64,000 bases of DNA from Blautia luti (GTDB lineage Bacteria > Bacillota > Clostridia > Lachnospirales > Lachnospiraceae). How positions within the stretch are numbered: the stretch's first letter is position 1; each line of letters begins with the position of its first letter. Both the position numbers and the translations under genes were made by a program. Location of the stretch: positions 252,001 through 316,000 of the forward strand of contig NZ_AP028156.1 in the NCBI RefSeq assembly GCF_033096465.1. The letters run 5' to 3'. The notes below the pieces were generated by a model that did not search any database, was not told where the DNA came from, and worked only from the letters and a program-made list of their open reading frames with translations. Below, piece after piece: positions 48,676 to 57,965 of this stretch.

Positions 48676-50637
48676 ATGGAAAATAACAGAATTCTTCAGA
48701 AGGGGGAGTGCGTGATTCGCAACTCCTTCTGGAACAGATATATTGATCTGGTGAAAAACAGCGTAGTCCCATATCAGTGGGATATTCTCAATGACAGAAG
48801 AGAGGACGCAGAACCAAGCCATGCCATTGATAACCTGCGTATTGCAGCAGGGGAGATGGAAGGACATTTCTACGGACAGGTTTTTCAGGACAGTGATGTG
48901 TATAAATGGTTGGAAGCCGTTGGAAATATTCTGATGCTTGAAAGAGATGAAGAACTGGAAAAACAGGCAGATTCTGTCATTGACCTGATCGCGAAAGCAC
49001 AGGAAGAGGACGGTTATCTGGATACTTATTTCTCTATCGAGGAACCGGACAAAAAATGGACAAATGTACTGGAATGCCATGAATTATACTGTGCAGGCCA
49101 TTTCATTGAAAGTGCAGTAGCTTATTACAGGGCAACCGGAAAAGAGAAGATCATTCAGGTAGCATATAAGCTGGCTGACTATTTGGACACTGTTTTCGGA
49201 CCGGAAGAAGGGAAACTTCACGGTTATCCGGGACACCAGGAGATTGAGATCGCACTGATCAAACTTTATGATCTCTCTGGAAATGAGAAGTATCTGAAAC
49301 TTGCCGGATACTTCATCAATACCAGAGGAACCAACCATTTCTTCGAGGAAGAATTTGAAAAGAGAGACCATGTCAGCTTCTGGGAGAAAGCCAGAACACC
49401 GGAACCCAACAGATATTATAATCAGTATCCATATAATTATTACAATCAGTTCCAGAGCCCTGTAAGAGAGCAGAAAAAGGCAGTAGGACATGCAGTACGA
49501 GGTGTCTACATGTACACTGCAATGGCTGATATGGCTGCGAAAACAGGAGATAAAGAACTGTTTAAAGCGTGCCGCACGATCTGGGACGATATTGTAAACT
49601 GCCAGATGTATATCACAGGCGGTATCGGTTCCACCAATTCCGGTGAGGCATTTACGAAAGATTACGACCTGCCGAATGATACCAATTATTCAGAAACCTG
49701 TGCATCCATCGGTCTGATCTTCTTTGCCCAGCGTATGCTTATGACAGAGACAGATTCCACTTATGGTGATGTGATCGAACAGGCACTTTATAATACAGTA
49801 CTTGGCGGTATGAATTATGAAGGAAACAGATTCTTCTATGTAAATCCTCTGGAATCTGTGCCGGAAGTATGCTATGACAACACACAGCGTCATCATGTAA
49901 AACCGGAAAGACAGAAATGGTTCGCATGCGCATGCTGCCCTCCGAACATTGCCAGACTGATTGGTGGTCTGTGGGATTATATTTATACAGCAGCAGAAGA
50001 TACTGTAAATGTACACCTGTATATTGCAGGCGATGCGAAAGTACAGGTGGGTAACAGCATCCTGAACATTACTCAGACAACTTCTTATCCTGAGAATGGC
50101 AGAATTCATTTCAAGGTTCAGGCAGATACAGACCGTGAGATCACATTGGCGCTGAGAATTCCGGGATGGGCAGAGCACTACACACTGCGCCTGAACGGAC
50201 AGGAGCTTACACCGGATAAAGTGGAGAAAGGCTATGCCTATCTTACACGCCCGTGGGCAGAAGCTGCGGAACTGGAAGTAGAATTTGACATGCAGCCGCG
50301 CTTCATGTGTGCCAACAGAAAGATCCATTATGATCTGGGACGTACAGCCATTATGAGAGGACCTGTGGTTTACTGTCTGGAAGAAGTGGATAACGGCAAA
50401 TATCTGGATGAGCTTTCTGTGGATACACAGGCAGGCCTGACAGAAGAGAAGAAAGAAGAATTCGGCGGATTTGTAGCACTGAAGGCGCAGGGAAGCAGGC
50501 TTCACGTGCCGGAAACAGATCAGCTTTATATGAATTATAATGCCAAGAGAGAGAAGGCAGAACTCACTGCAGTTCCATATCATCTGTGGAATAACAGAGG
50601 ACTGGGCGAAATGCAGGTATGGGTGAAGGCTGAATAA
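48676..50637 (+). CDS. GH127 beta-L-arabinofuranosidase
   Basis: 653 residues, (alpha/alpha)6 barrel plus beta domains. The zinc/cysteine active site is complete: Glu324, Glu340 and Cys342 (SETC), Cys420 and Cys421 (CACCPPN), matching the pattern of Bifidobacterium HypBA1. Such enzymes release beta-L-arabinofuranose from hydroxyproline-linked oligoarabinosides (extensin) and related chains. No signal peptide, so it acts on imported material. Coupled to the GH31 gene. Confidence 0.9.
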   Translation: MENNRILQKGECVIRNSFWNRYIDLVKNSVVPYQWDILNDRREDAEPSHAIDNLRIAAGEMEGHFYGQVFQDSDVYKWLEAVGNILMLERDEELEKQADSVIDLIAKAQEEDGYLDTYFSIEEPDKKWTNVLECHELYCAGHFIESAVAYYRATGKEKIIQVAYKLADYLDTVFGPEEGKLHGYPGHQEIEIALIKLYDLSGNEKYLKLAGYFINTRGTNHFFEEEFEKRDHVSFWEKARTPEPNRYYNQYPYNYYNQFQSPVREQKKAVGHAVRGVYMYTAMADMAAKTGDKELFKACRTIWDDIVNCQMYITGGIGSTNSGEAFTKDYDLPNDTNYSETCASIGLIFFAQRMLMTETDSTYGDVIEQALYNTVLGGMNYEGNRFFYVNPLESVPEVCYDNTQRHHVKPERQKWFACACCPPNIARLIGGLWDYIYTAAEDTVNVHLYIAGDAKVQVGNSILNITQTTSYPENGRIHFKVQADTDREITLALRIPGWAEHYTLRLNGQELTPDKVEKGYAYLTRPWAEAAELEVEFDMQPRFMCANRKIHYDLGRTAIMRGPVVYCLEEVDNGKYLDELSVDTQAGLTEEKKEEFGGFVALKAQGSRLHVPETDQLYMNYNAKREKAELTAVPYHLWNNRGLGEMQVWVKAE

Positions 50638-50681
50638 TCTGGCAGCAACAGTTTATAAAATTTTTAGACTTTCGACAAAAA

Positions 50682-50720
50682 ATAGGACTGGACAAATCAT
50701 TTGTCCGGTCCTATAATAAT
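50682..50720 (+). terminator. Terminator after the GH127 gene
   Basis: 14-bp stem (50682-50695 with 50701-50714, one wobble) with an A-rich left flank and an AT-rich right flank. It separates the glycan locus from the pilus cluster. Confidence 0.75.
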
Positions 50721-50843
50721 ATTCACCAGAGATCTTCTGGTAATTCAATCCCGCCAGCTCGGCGGTAAATTCCACTTTATTTTTATGAAACACATAAGAG
50801 AGAATAGGGAGGTGATGCGTATGTATTTTTTCACCTTTTTCCT

Positions 50844-51329
50844 GTGATGATCGCGTGGACTGCCATGATCATGGATCTGAGGACTGCCAGGATCGATAAC
50901 GGCTGGATCTTGTTTTCCATGGCTGTGGGAGCTGTCTGCTGTACAATGGAAAAAGGCATTGCCGGAATGTTTTTTTACGCTGCAGGAAGCAGCATACCAT
51001 TGATCCTGATCATTTTGTTTGGATTTGGCATGCTGGGTGCAGGAGATATTAAACTTTTCTGTGCACTGGGAGGTGTGATGGGCACCGCCGGCATTCTGAA
51101 ATGTATTCTTGTTTCCTTTATTCTGGGAGCATTCATTTCAGTTCTGATCTTAATGTTCAGCCGCAGTTTCTGCGAAAGAATCCTCTACTTCATTTACTAT
51201 ATCGGGCAGACTGTCCGGGAAAGGAAAGTAATACCTTACCGCAGGAAAGACATATCTGCTTCGGAGAATTTTCATTTCACCGTTCCGATCTTTCTGAGTG
51301 TTGTGTTATATGCGGGAGGTGTTTATTAA
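50844..51329 (+). CDS. Prepilin peptidase (A24 family), first copy
   Basis: 161 residues, about five membrane helices. The two catalytic aspartates are in MDLRTARIDN (about residue 11) and GAGDIKL (about residue 67). It should process the Flp pilin encoded in this cluster. The strong ribosome site GGGAGGTGAT and ATG at 50821 lie in another frame and give only MYFFTFFL before a stop. The peptidase frame has only GTG 50844 or ATG 50847, so a one-base indel in the T-run near 50826 is possible. Confidence 0.75.
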   Translation: MMIAWTAMIMDLRTARIDNGWILFSMAVGAVCCTMEKGIAGMFFYAAGSSIPLILIILFGFGMLGAGDIKLFCALGGVMGTAGILKCILVSFILGAFISVLILMFSRSFCERILYFIYYIGQTVRERKVIPYRRKDISASENFHFTVPIFLSVVLYAGGVY

Positions 51330-51335
51330 AGGAAA

Positions 51336-52349
51336 TTGAAGAAAAATATATTCGCAGTCTGCGATCTGGAGGTAGATTATGCCCTGAATTTCATGGACTA
51401 TCTCAATCAGAAAAAGAATATCCCTTTTGAGATACAGGTATTTACAGCAGTAGAGAACCTGATCGCCTATGGGAAAAAGACACGCATAGAGTTGCTGTTG
51501 ATCTCCGGACGTGCCATGTGCCGTGAAGTCCGGGAATTAGATATTGGGAAGATCATCATTCTGTCGGAGGGAGTACATTCTCCGGAGCTTGATACCTATC
51601 CCAGTGTGTATAAGTATCAGTCTTCTTCTGATGTGATCCGTGAAGTGATGGAGTGCTACGGGGCCGAGAAAAAGACAGTCCCCGGGCAGTACACAGTGCT
51701 GAAAAAGACCACGGAGATGCTGGGTGTTTTTTCTCCGCTGGGGCGTTGTCTGAAAACTTCCTTTGCGCTGACATTAGGGCAGATACTTGCGAAAGAAAGA
51801 GCAGTGCTTTATCTGAATCTGGAAGAATATTCCGGGTTTGAGGAACTGATGGGGAGAGGATTTGCCCATAATCTGAGTGATCTTCTCTATTATGTACGGC
51901 AGGATAATCAGAATCTCATCCATAAGATGAACAGCATGGTCCAGAGCATCAATAACCTGGATTATGTTCCTCCTGTACAGACACCGGCAGATATCAGAAG
52001 TGCAGCGTGGAAAGACTGGGAACGGCTTCTGCAGATGATCAGTACAGAAAGTTCTTACGAGGTGATCGTTCTGGATATAGGGAATGGCATTGATGAGAAC
52101 TTTCAGCTTCTGGATCTGTGTAAACGGATCTACATGCCGGTGTTGTCTGATGCCGTTTCCATGTGCAAGATTGCGCAGTTTGAGAATCTGGTACGCATAT
52201 GGGATTTTCCACAGATCCTGGAGAAGACTGTACGGATCAGCCCTCCTTTCCATATGGTCAGTTCGCCTTCACCTGCCTATATCGAGCAGCTGATGTGGAG
52301 CGAACTGGGAGATTATGTGCGGGAACTGATCAGAAAGGAAAAAGGATGA
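51336..52349 (+). CDS. TadZ/CpaE-like pilus assembly protein with degenerate P-loop
   Basis: 337 residues. N-terminal receiver-like region (1-115), C-terminal MinD/ParA-like domain. The P-loop position reads SPLGRCLKTSFA, keeping the lysine but lacking the usual glycines, so ATP use may be impaired. TadZ proteins place the pilus machine at a cell site. TTG start with AAAGGA very close; spacing is poor, so the start is less sure. Confidence 0.8.
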   Translation: MKKNIFAVCDLEVDYALNFMDYLNQKKNIPFEIQVFTAVENLIAYGKKTRIELLLISGRAMCREVRELDIGKIIILSEGVHSPELDTYPSVYKYQSSSDVIREVMECYGAEKKTVPGQYTVLKKTTEMLGVFSPLGRCLKTSFALTLGQILAKERAVLYLNLEEYSGFEELMGRGFAHNLSDLLYYVRQDNQNLIHKMNSMVQSINNLDYVPPVQTPADIRSAAWKDWERLLQMISTESSYEVIVLDIGNGIDENFQLLDLCKRIYMPVLSDAVSMCKIAQFENLVRIWDFPQILEKTVRISPPFHMVSSPSPAYIEQLMWSELGDYVRELIRKEKG

Positions 52350-52356
52350 ATGACGA

Positions 52357-53547
52357 ATGAATAACGAAACATTTCGTATACTCCGGCAGATGCTTATGGA
52401 ACAGCTGGATCTGTCCAGAGAGCTGACGGATAAGGAGATTCTGGAACAGATTGATGAACTGCTTCTGGATCAGGGGCAGGAGGTTCATATTGCTTTGAAA
52501 GATAAGGTGATCCTGAGGCAGGAGCTGTTTTATTCCGTCCGTAAACTGGATGTGCTTCAGGAACTGGTGGAGGATGAGTCTGTAACAGAGATCATGGTGA
52601 ACGGACCGGAGACTATCTTTATAGAGAGAAACGGTAAACTGATGAGATGGCACAAGAGTTTCACATCCAGAGAGAAACTGGAAGATGTGATCCAGCAAAT
52701 TGTCGGGAAGTGTAACCGTGTAGTCAATGAATCTATGCCTATTGTGGATGCCAGGCTGGATAATGGTGCCAGAGTGAACGCAGTGGTTTACCCGGTAGCG
52801 TTAAACGGGCCGATCCTGACAATCCGGCGTTTCCCGGAACACCCCATTACAATGGAGAAACTTATAGAACTGGGGAGTATTACTCAGGAATGTGCACAGT
52901 TTCTCCAGAAACTGGTAAATGCCAGATATTCCATGGTCATAGGCGGAGGAACCGGCAGCGGCAAGACGACTTTCCTGGCAGCACTGTCAGAATACATTCC
53001 CAGGGATGAACGACTGATCACCATAGAAGATAATGCAGAGCTTCGCATCCGTGGGATTGAGAATCTGGTGCGTCTGGAAGCAAAGATGGCCAATATGGCA
53101 GGTGCTCCTGCTGTTACCATTCGTGATCTGATCCGGTCGGCATTGCGTATGCGGCCGGACAGGATCATTGTGGGAGAGGTCAGGGGCGGGGAAGCGATGG
53201 ATATGCTTCAGGCACTGAACACAGGGCACGAAGGGTCACTGTCCACAGCGCATGCCAATTCAGCAGAGGATATGCTGTCACGTCTGGAAACCATGGTCCT
53301 TATGGGAGTGGAGCTTCCACTGGAAGCCATTCGCAGGCAGATCGCATCCGGCGTGGATATCCTGGTACATCTGGGGCGTATGCGGGACAGATCCAGAAAG
53401 GTGCTGGAAGTAACCGAAGTGTGCGGCTTTGAAGACGGACAGATCCGGATCAGGCCGCTGTATCAATGGCAGGAGGGGAAAGGGCTGGTAAAGACTGCAC
53501 CCCTTCTCCATATGGAAAAACTGGAAAGAGCAGGGATTGAACTATGA
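52357..53547 (+). CDS. TadA/CpaF-family pilus assembly ATPase
   Basis: 396 residues. Walker A GGGTGSGKTT (197-206), Asp box, Walker B (DRIIVGEVRGGEA) and His box (STAHANS) are intact. Hexameric secretion ATPase that powers Flp pilus assembly. Its stop overlaps the next start by four bases (ATGA). Confidence 0.95.
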   Translation: MNNETFRILRQMLMEQLDLSRELTDKEILEQIDELLLDQGQEVHIALKDKVILRQELFYSVRKLDVLQELVEDESVTEIMVNGPETIFIERNGKLMRWHKSFTSREKLEDVIQQIVGKCNRVVNESMPIVDARLDNGARVNAVVYPVALNGPILTIRRFPEHPITMEKLIELGSITQECAQFLQKLVNARYSMVIGGGTGSGKTTFLAALSEYIPRDERLITIEDNAELRIRGIENLVRLEAKMANMAGAPAVTIRDLIRSALRMRPDRIIVGEVRGGEAMDMLQALNTGHEGSLSTAHANSAEDMLSRLETMVLMGVELPLEAIRRQIASGVDILVHLGRMRDRSRKVLEVTEVCGFEDGQIRIRPLYQWQEGKGLVKTAPLLHMEKLERAGIEL

Positions 53548-54317
53548 AAGGGAAAGTAAAAGAACGATCATACAGGAAAACAGATTATGAACAGTATCAT
53601 TTTTCAGTAAAGGAACTGGTGAAATATCTGGGGCAGGCGGCAGCTTTATGTATGGCAGCAGATTACTTGTTTTACAGAAATCTGTGGCTGCTTATGTCTA
53701 TTATTCCGGTTTCTGCCTTTTATCTGAAATGGCAGAGAAACCGAATGATCCGGGAGCGCAGGAAAAGACTGAATTATCAGTTTAAGGATGCACTCACTTC
53801 TCTCAGTGTGGCTGTGCAGGCCGGATATTCAGTGGAGAGTGCGGTGATGTCCTGTGTACGGGATCTGGAACGCCTTTATGGAAGAGGCGCAGATATTGTG
53901 GAGGAATTCCGGTATATTGAGAGTCAGCAGCAAGTGAGCGTACCCCTGGAAGAACTGTTTATGGATCTGGGTGAGCGAAGCCAGGTAGAAGATATTGAGA
54001 ATTTTGCATCTGTTTTTTATACGGCGAAGAGAACAGGTGGAGATATGAACAGAGTGATCCAGAAGGTGGCGCGGATGCTGGGAGACAAGATCGATGTAAA
54101 GAAGGAGATTGAAGCGACACTGGCTGCGAAGAAATCAGAGCAGATGATCATGAGTTTCATGCCTGCAGGAATCATTGTCTATCTTCAGATGACTTCGCCG
54201 GGATTCTTAAGTGTTCTTTATGGAAATCCCTTTGGAATTGCCGCAATGAGTATCTGCCTGGCTGTTTATGGAACTTCTTACTGGCTTGGCAGAAAGATCG
54301 TAGATATAGAGGTATAA
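53544..54317 (+). CDS. TadB-like pilus assembly membrane protein
   Basis: 257 residues with type II secretion F domain (LTSLSVAVQAGYSVESAVMS, about 88-107) and membrane helices near 30-65 and at the C-terminus (about 200-255). Forms the inner platform with the TadC-like protein encoded next. Confidence 0.88.
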   Translation: MKGKVKERSYRKTDYEQYHFSVKELVKYLGQAAALCMAADYLFYRNLWLLMSIIPVSAFYLKWQRNRMIRERRKRLNYQFKDALTSLSVAVQAGYSVESAVMSCVRDLERLYGRGADIVEEFRYIESQQQVSVPLEELFMDLGERSQVEDIENFASVFYTAKRTGGDMNRVIQKVARMLGDKIDVKKEIEATLAAKKSEQMIMSFMPAGIIVYLQMTSPGFLSVLYGNPFGIAAMSICLAVYGTSYWLGRKIVDIEV

Positions 54318-54325
54318 CAAGAAGA

Positions 54326-55357
54326 ATGTGGGTACATATTGCCGTTTTTGGTATGATCCTGGCTCTGTATGTGGGATGGAGAAAGGGCTGGATCCCATCG
54401 GAAGGTATCGGCGGAAGAGAAGGAATAAGGCTTTTTATCACAGTTGCCCTGGCAGGCAATGTGCTGGGAATGCTTCTCACAGCAGGAGGCAGCGGACAGG
54501 TGTACTCCCGGGGATATCGACTGGAAAAGGAGGATACAGGATCTTATGAGAAGGAATTCATGGTATCCGTGGATGGAGAAGAAGCAGGCACCCTGCACAT
54601 TCAGGTACCGGAAAAAGAATCTGAAGAACAAAAAGGACAGGAACAGAGTCAGGAACTGACACAGGAAGAACAGGAGAAAAAGGATCTTGCAGAAGAAGTT
54701 GCCAGATATAACGAAGAGAAGGCAGATCCGGATTATTACTATCTTCCTGATGAGATTGAAGGAAAAACCCTGACATGGGAAACTCCGGAAGATACTTCCG
54801 GAAGATTGCTGACAGGCCTGTTTCTGGCTGCGGCTATGGTTGTTCTTGTTATGAAAGGAAGAGAAGAACAGGTTCAGATCCAGAAACGATATGAAGAACT
54901 TCTGATGGATTATCCTGGCCTGATCATGAAATTTACTCTTCTGGTACAGGCAGGAATGACTGTGCGGAAAGCATTTCAGAAGATAGCAGCAGATTACAGG
55001 AGAAAGAAAAACAGGAAACCAAGAACTGCCTATGAAGAAATCCGTACAGTCTGCTATGAAATGGAGAGCGGAGTCTCGGAAAGTGAGGCATACCGAAGAT
55101 TCGGGGAACGATGTGGTCAGGCGAAATACAAAACACTGGCTACACTTCTGATCCAGAATCTTCAGAAAGGAAGCAGCCAGATGGCAGATATGCTGGAACG
55201 GGAATCTGTGGAAGCATGGGAAGAGCGTAAGCGGAAAGCCAGAGTTCTGGGCGAAGCCGCGGCTACGAAACTTCTGTTTCCCATGATGCTGATGCTGGTG
55301 GTAGTTATGGCCATTGTGATGATCCCGGCATTTCTTTCCTTTTATGGAGGAACCTGA
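54326..55357 (+). CDS. TadC-like pilus assembly membrane protein with acidic insertion
   Basis: 343 residues, longer than common TadC. Two N-terminal helices (about 2-20 and 33-53) are followed by a hydrophilic stretch (about 58-150) rich in Glu and Gln, then a third helix (about 155-175), a T2SF domain (LTLLVQAGMTVRKAFQ) and C-terminal helices. The acidic stretch would lie outside the cell. Partner of the TadB-like protein. Confidence 0.83.
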   Translation: MWVHIAVFGMILALYVGWRKGWIPSEGIGGREGIRLFITVALAGNVLGMLLTAGGSGQVYSRGYRLEKEDTGSYEKEFMVSVDGEEAGTLHIQVPEKESEEQKGQEQSQELTQEEQEKKDLAEEVARYNEEKADPDYYYLPDEIEGKTLTWETPEDTSGRLLTGLFLAAAMVVLVMKGREEQVQIQKRYEELLMDYPGLIMKFTLLVQAGMTVRKAFQKIAADYRRKKNRKPRTAYEEIRTVCYEMESGVSESEAYRRFGERCGQAKYKTLATLLIQNLQKGSSQMADMLERESVEAWEERKRKARVLGEAAATKLLFPMMLMLVVVMAIVMIPAFLSFYGGT

Positions 55358-55379
55358 GATATAAGAACGGAGGGGAAAT

Positions 55380-55568
55380 ATGAAACAATTGAAACAACTG
55401 AAAAGACTTCTGTGTAATTTCGCAGAAGAAGAGGACGCGGTAGGCGTTGTAGAGATCATTTTGATTCTGGTGGTCCTGATTGGACTTGTTATTATTTTCA
55501 AGGAACAGCTGACGAATCTGGTCAGAAGCATTCTTTCCAAAATCGCGAAACAAAGTAACTCTATTTGA
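55380..55568 (+). CDS. Flp-type major pilin
   Basis: 62 residues: short leader rich in Lys and Leu, acidic EEEDAVG, then a single long hydrophobic helix (VVEIILILVVLIGLVIIF). The glycine before VVE is the likely peptidase site. This is the usual form of Flp pilins in Gram-positive Tad clusters; the polymer forms thin pili. Directly follows TadC gene. Confidence 0.87.
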   Translation: MKQLKQLKRLLCNFAEEEDAVGVVEIILILVVLIGLVIIFKEQLTNLVRSILSKIAKQSNSI

Positions 55569-55600
55569 TGAAATAACTGCAGGGAGAAGGTGTACTCAGA

Positions 55601-57076
55601 ATGAAAAACAATGGAAAAAAGGCAAGTATCACTGTTTTTCTGGCATTGATCTTAAGCCTTTTACTGTCTCTTATATGTACCAGTATCCAGTCTGTACGGA
55701 TGGCATCTTCCAGAATGCAGATCCTCAATAGCATGGATATAGGACTGTATTCGCTGTTTGGCCAGTATGACAGAAAGCTGCTGGAGGATTATGAGCTGCT
55801 TGCATTGGATGGTTCCATGGGCGGAGGACGGCTGAATCTGGCGGAGATCTGTAATAATCTGGAGTCTTATATGAAACCTGTACTCAGCCAGAATGGGAGA
55901 AAATTGAAACTGAAGCAGAGCGGACTTACAGGATACAGCCTTCTGACTGATCATAACGGAGAGGTTTTTTACCAGCAGATTGTACAGTATATGAGGGACA
56001 CTCTGGGAAGTCAGGGAGTACAGCTTCTCCTTAACAGAATGTCAGAAAGAGAAAGAAAGACACAGGAAGCAGATAAGAATGCCAATACAGCAGAATCAGG
56101 TGATACAGTAGAAAACTATGATTCTGCCATGGATAAGGCTGCCCAGGAAAGTAAGAATGCACAGGAGATTCCTAAAGGGGAATTCTCAACAGGACAGGGA
56201 AATAACTCTGTAGTTCAGCCTCCATCTGCAGTGAAGAATCCTATTACAGTAATAAAGAGAATTATGAAAATGGGCGTTTTGGAATTGGTGCTTCCCCCTG
56301 GAAAAGGGATTTCCGGGAAAGAAATAAATACAGGCACTTTGCTTTCGGGCAGAGAGCAGCAGAAGGGAATGGATATGCCGGATGGGACTACAGCAGAAAA
56401 CAGCTATACAGCCAGCATTCTTTTTCAGCAGTATCTGCTGGATCATCTGGGAAATTATACAGATCCGTCCACTTGTGGCCTGGCATATCAGATGGAATAT
56501 ATTTACGGAGGAAGAGACAATGATATGGATAATCTGAAGAGTGTGGCGGCGAAACTGCTGTTTATCAGGGAAGGAGTAAACTTCGCCTGTCTGATGGCAG
56601 ATACCGGGAAACGTGCGCAGGCAGAGGCACTTGCAACAGCTATAGCAGCAGGCTTTCTGGTTCCTCCGGCAGCAGTGGTGATCGAAACGGCACTTATTCT
56701 GTGCTGGGCTTTCGCAGAGAGTGTCCTGGATGTAAGGGAACTGTTCGCAGGGGGCAGGATTCCGCTGGTAAAAACTTCAGATCAGTGGCAGATTTCTCTG
56801 GTGAATTTATCAGAACTGATGTCGGGTCTGGATACATTCAGGAGAAGTGATGACAGTGGAATGTCCTATGAGGACTATCTGCAGGTTCTGATCCTGACAG
56901 TGCCCAAAGGAAAAAAAGTTCTGCGTTCCATGGATATGATAGAGAATTCCATACGCAGCCAGGGCAGACCTCATTTCTGTCTGGATTCCTGTATCGTGGC
57001 GCTGGAAGCCTTTGCAGATGTGAATGCGGAGAACAGAAAAGATTTTCAGGTAATCCGTCAGTATGCCTATGAATAA
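55601..57076 (+). CDS. DUF5702-like pilus-cluster protein
   Basis: 491 residues. The N-terminal hydrophobic segment (SITVFLALILSLLLSLICTS, about 10-29) resembles TadG/TadE N-termini and may be processed by a prepilin peptidase. A long extracytoplasmic part follows, with a low-complexity segment near 148-210 and a hydrophobic stretch near 345-370. Such proteins are a fixed part of Lachnospiraceae Tad clusters; role unknown, possibly a minor pilin or tip protein. Confidence 0.75.
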   Translation: MKNNGKKASITVFLALILSLLLSLICTSIQSVRMASSRMQILNSMDIGLYSLFGQYDRKLLEDYELLALDGSMGGGRLNLAEICNNLESYMKPVLSQNGRKLKLKQSGLTGYSLLTDHNGEVFYQQIVQYMRDTLGSQGVQLLLNRMSERERKTQEADKNANTAESGDTVENYDSAMDKAAQESKNAQEIPKGEFSTGQGNNSVVQPPSAVKNPITVIKRIMKMGVLELVLPPGKGISGKEINTGTLLSGREQQKGMDMPDGTTAENSYTASILFQQYLLDHLGNYTDPSTCGLAYQMEYIYGGRDNDMDNLKSVAAKLLFIREGVNFACLMADTGKRAQAEALATAIAAGFLVPPAAVVIETALILCWAFAESVLDVRELFAGGRIPLVKTSDQWQISLVNLSELMSGLDTFRRSDDSGMSYEDYLQVLILTVPKGKKVLRSMDMIENSIRSQGRPHFCLDSCIVALEAFADVNAENRKDFQVIRQYAYE

Positions 57077-57120
57077 AAAAGTGTAGAAAATATGCGAAAT
57101 ATGAAAAGAGGTGCGAAAAG

Positions 57121-57930
57121 ATGCTTTTGCAGAAGGAAATGGTGAAATGCGTAAAAGAAATCAACGAAAAGGAACTCAGTAAAAAAGAAAATCAAATAAA
57201 AGAAAGGAGTAACTGCTCTCTGACAACAAAAACAATCTTTTTTCCCCCGAAAAAAAGATACAGGCCTTCTGTGAAAGTATCTTTTTGCACCTCTGTATGG
57301 CGAAGGGCGAGTCTGGCTGTGGAAACTGCACTGGTACTGCCGCTGTTTCTTATGGGCGCAGTGACCATGATCTCGTTTATGGATATCTACAAGGTTCAGA
57401 CGGAGCATCTGAGCAGGCTGTGTGATAAAGTGAAACAGGCGGGAATGTATGCTTATCCTGCAGGACAGAACAGTCTGGAGAATATTGTACTGCCGGATAT
57501 TTATTCCTATGAACCTTTCGGCGGGCTGGTTCCCCTGCCGAAAATGATCACCTGTAATCAGGTAAAAGTTCATGCATGGGTCGGAAAGACATATGAAGAC
57601 ACAGGAGAAAATCAGGAAAACATAGAAAATATGGTTTATATTTCGGAAAGCGGAAGTGTATATCATAAGAATCCGGGATGCAGTTACCTGAATGTGTCAC
57701 TGCGGCAGGTATCAGGGAGCTCCATACTGTCCATGAACAATGCACATGGAGAGCATTATACTGCCTGTGAAACCTGCAGCAGAGGCCAGGAACCTGCAGG
57801 CGTTGTCTACATTACAGGTCAGGGGAACAGGTATCATAATCTGGAGTCCTGCAGTGGGTTGAAGAGAACTGTAAAGCTGGTAAAGGAATCTGAGGTTTCA
57901 GGAATGGGTCCGTGCAGCAGATGCGGATGA
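57121..57930 (+). CDS. TadE-like pseudopilin with two cysteine/histidine repeats
   Basis: 269 residues. TadE-like segment ASLAVETALVLPLFLMGAV at about 61-79, then an extracytoplasmic part carrying two tandem copies (about 175-225 and 228-269) of a motif VYxxxxGxxYHxxxxC....CxxC. The four-residue sets (His, Cys, CxxC) could bind zinc or form disulfides. The first 55 residues are basic and hydrophilic. Start after GAGGTG. Confidence 0.77.
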   Translation: MLLQKEMVKCVKEINEKELSKKENQIKERSNCSLTTKTIFFPPKKRYRPSVKVSFCTSVWRRASLAVETALVLPLFLMGAVTMISFMDIYKVQTEHLSRLCDKVKQAGMYAYPAGQNSLENIVLPDIYSYEPFGGLVPLPKMITCNQVKVHAWVGKTYEDTGENQENIENMVYISESGSVYHKNPGCSYLNVSLRQVSGSSILSMNNAHGEHYTACETCSRGQEPAGVVYITGQGNRYHNLESCSGLKRTVKLVKESEVSGMGPCSRCG

Positions 57931-57965
57931 TGATAAATATAAAAGAAAGGCAGGACAGGGGATTT

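Noticed and set aside
54278..55540. 420-codon open frame on the minus strand opposite the TadC-like gene
   Set aside because: No ribosome site, Phe/Ser/His-rich composition typical of an antisense frame, and it covers a well-supported pilus gene.
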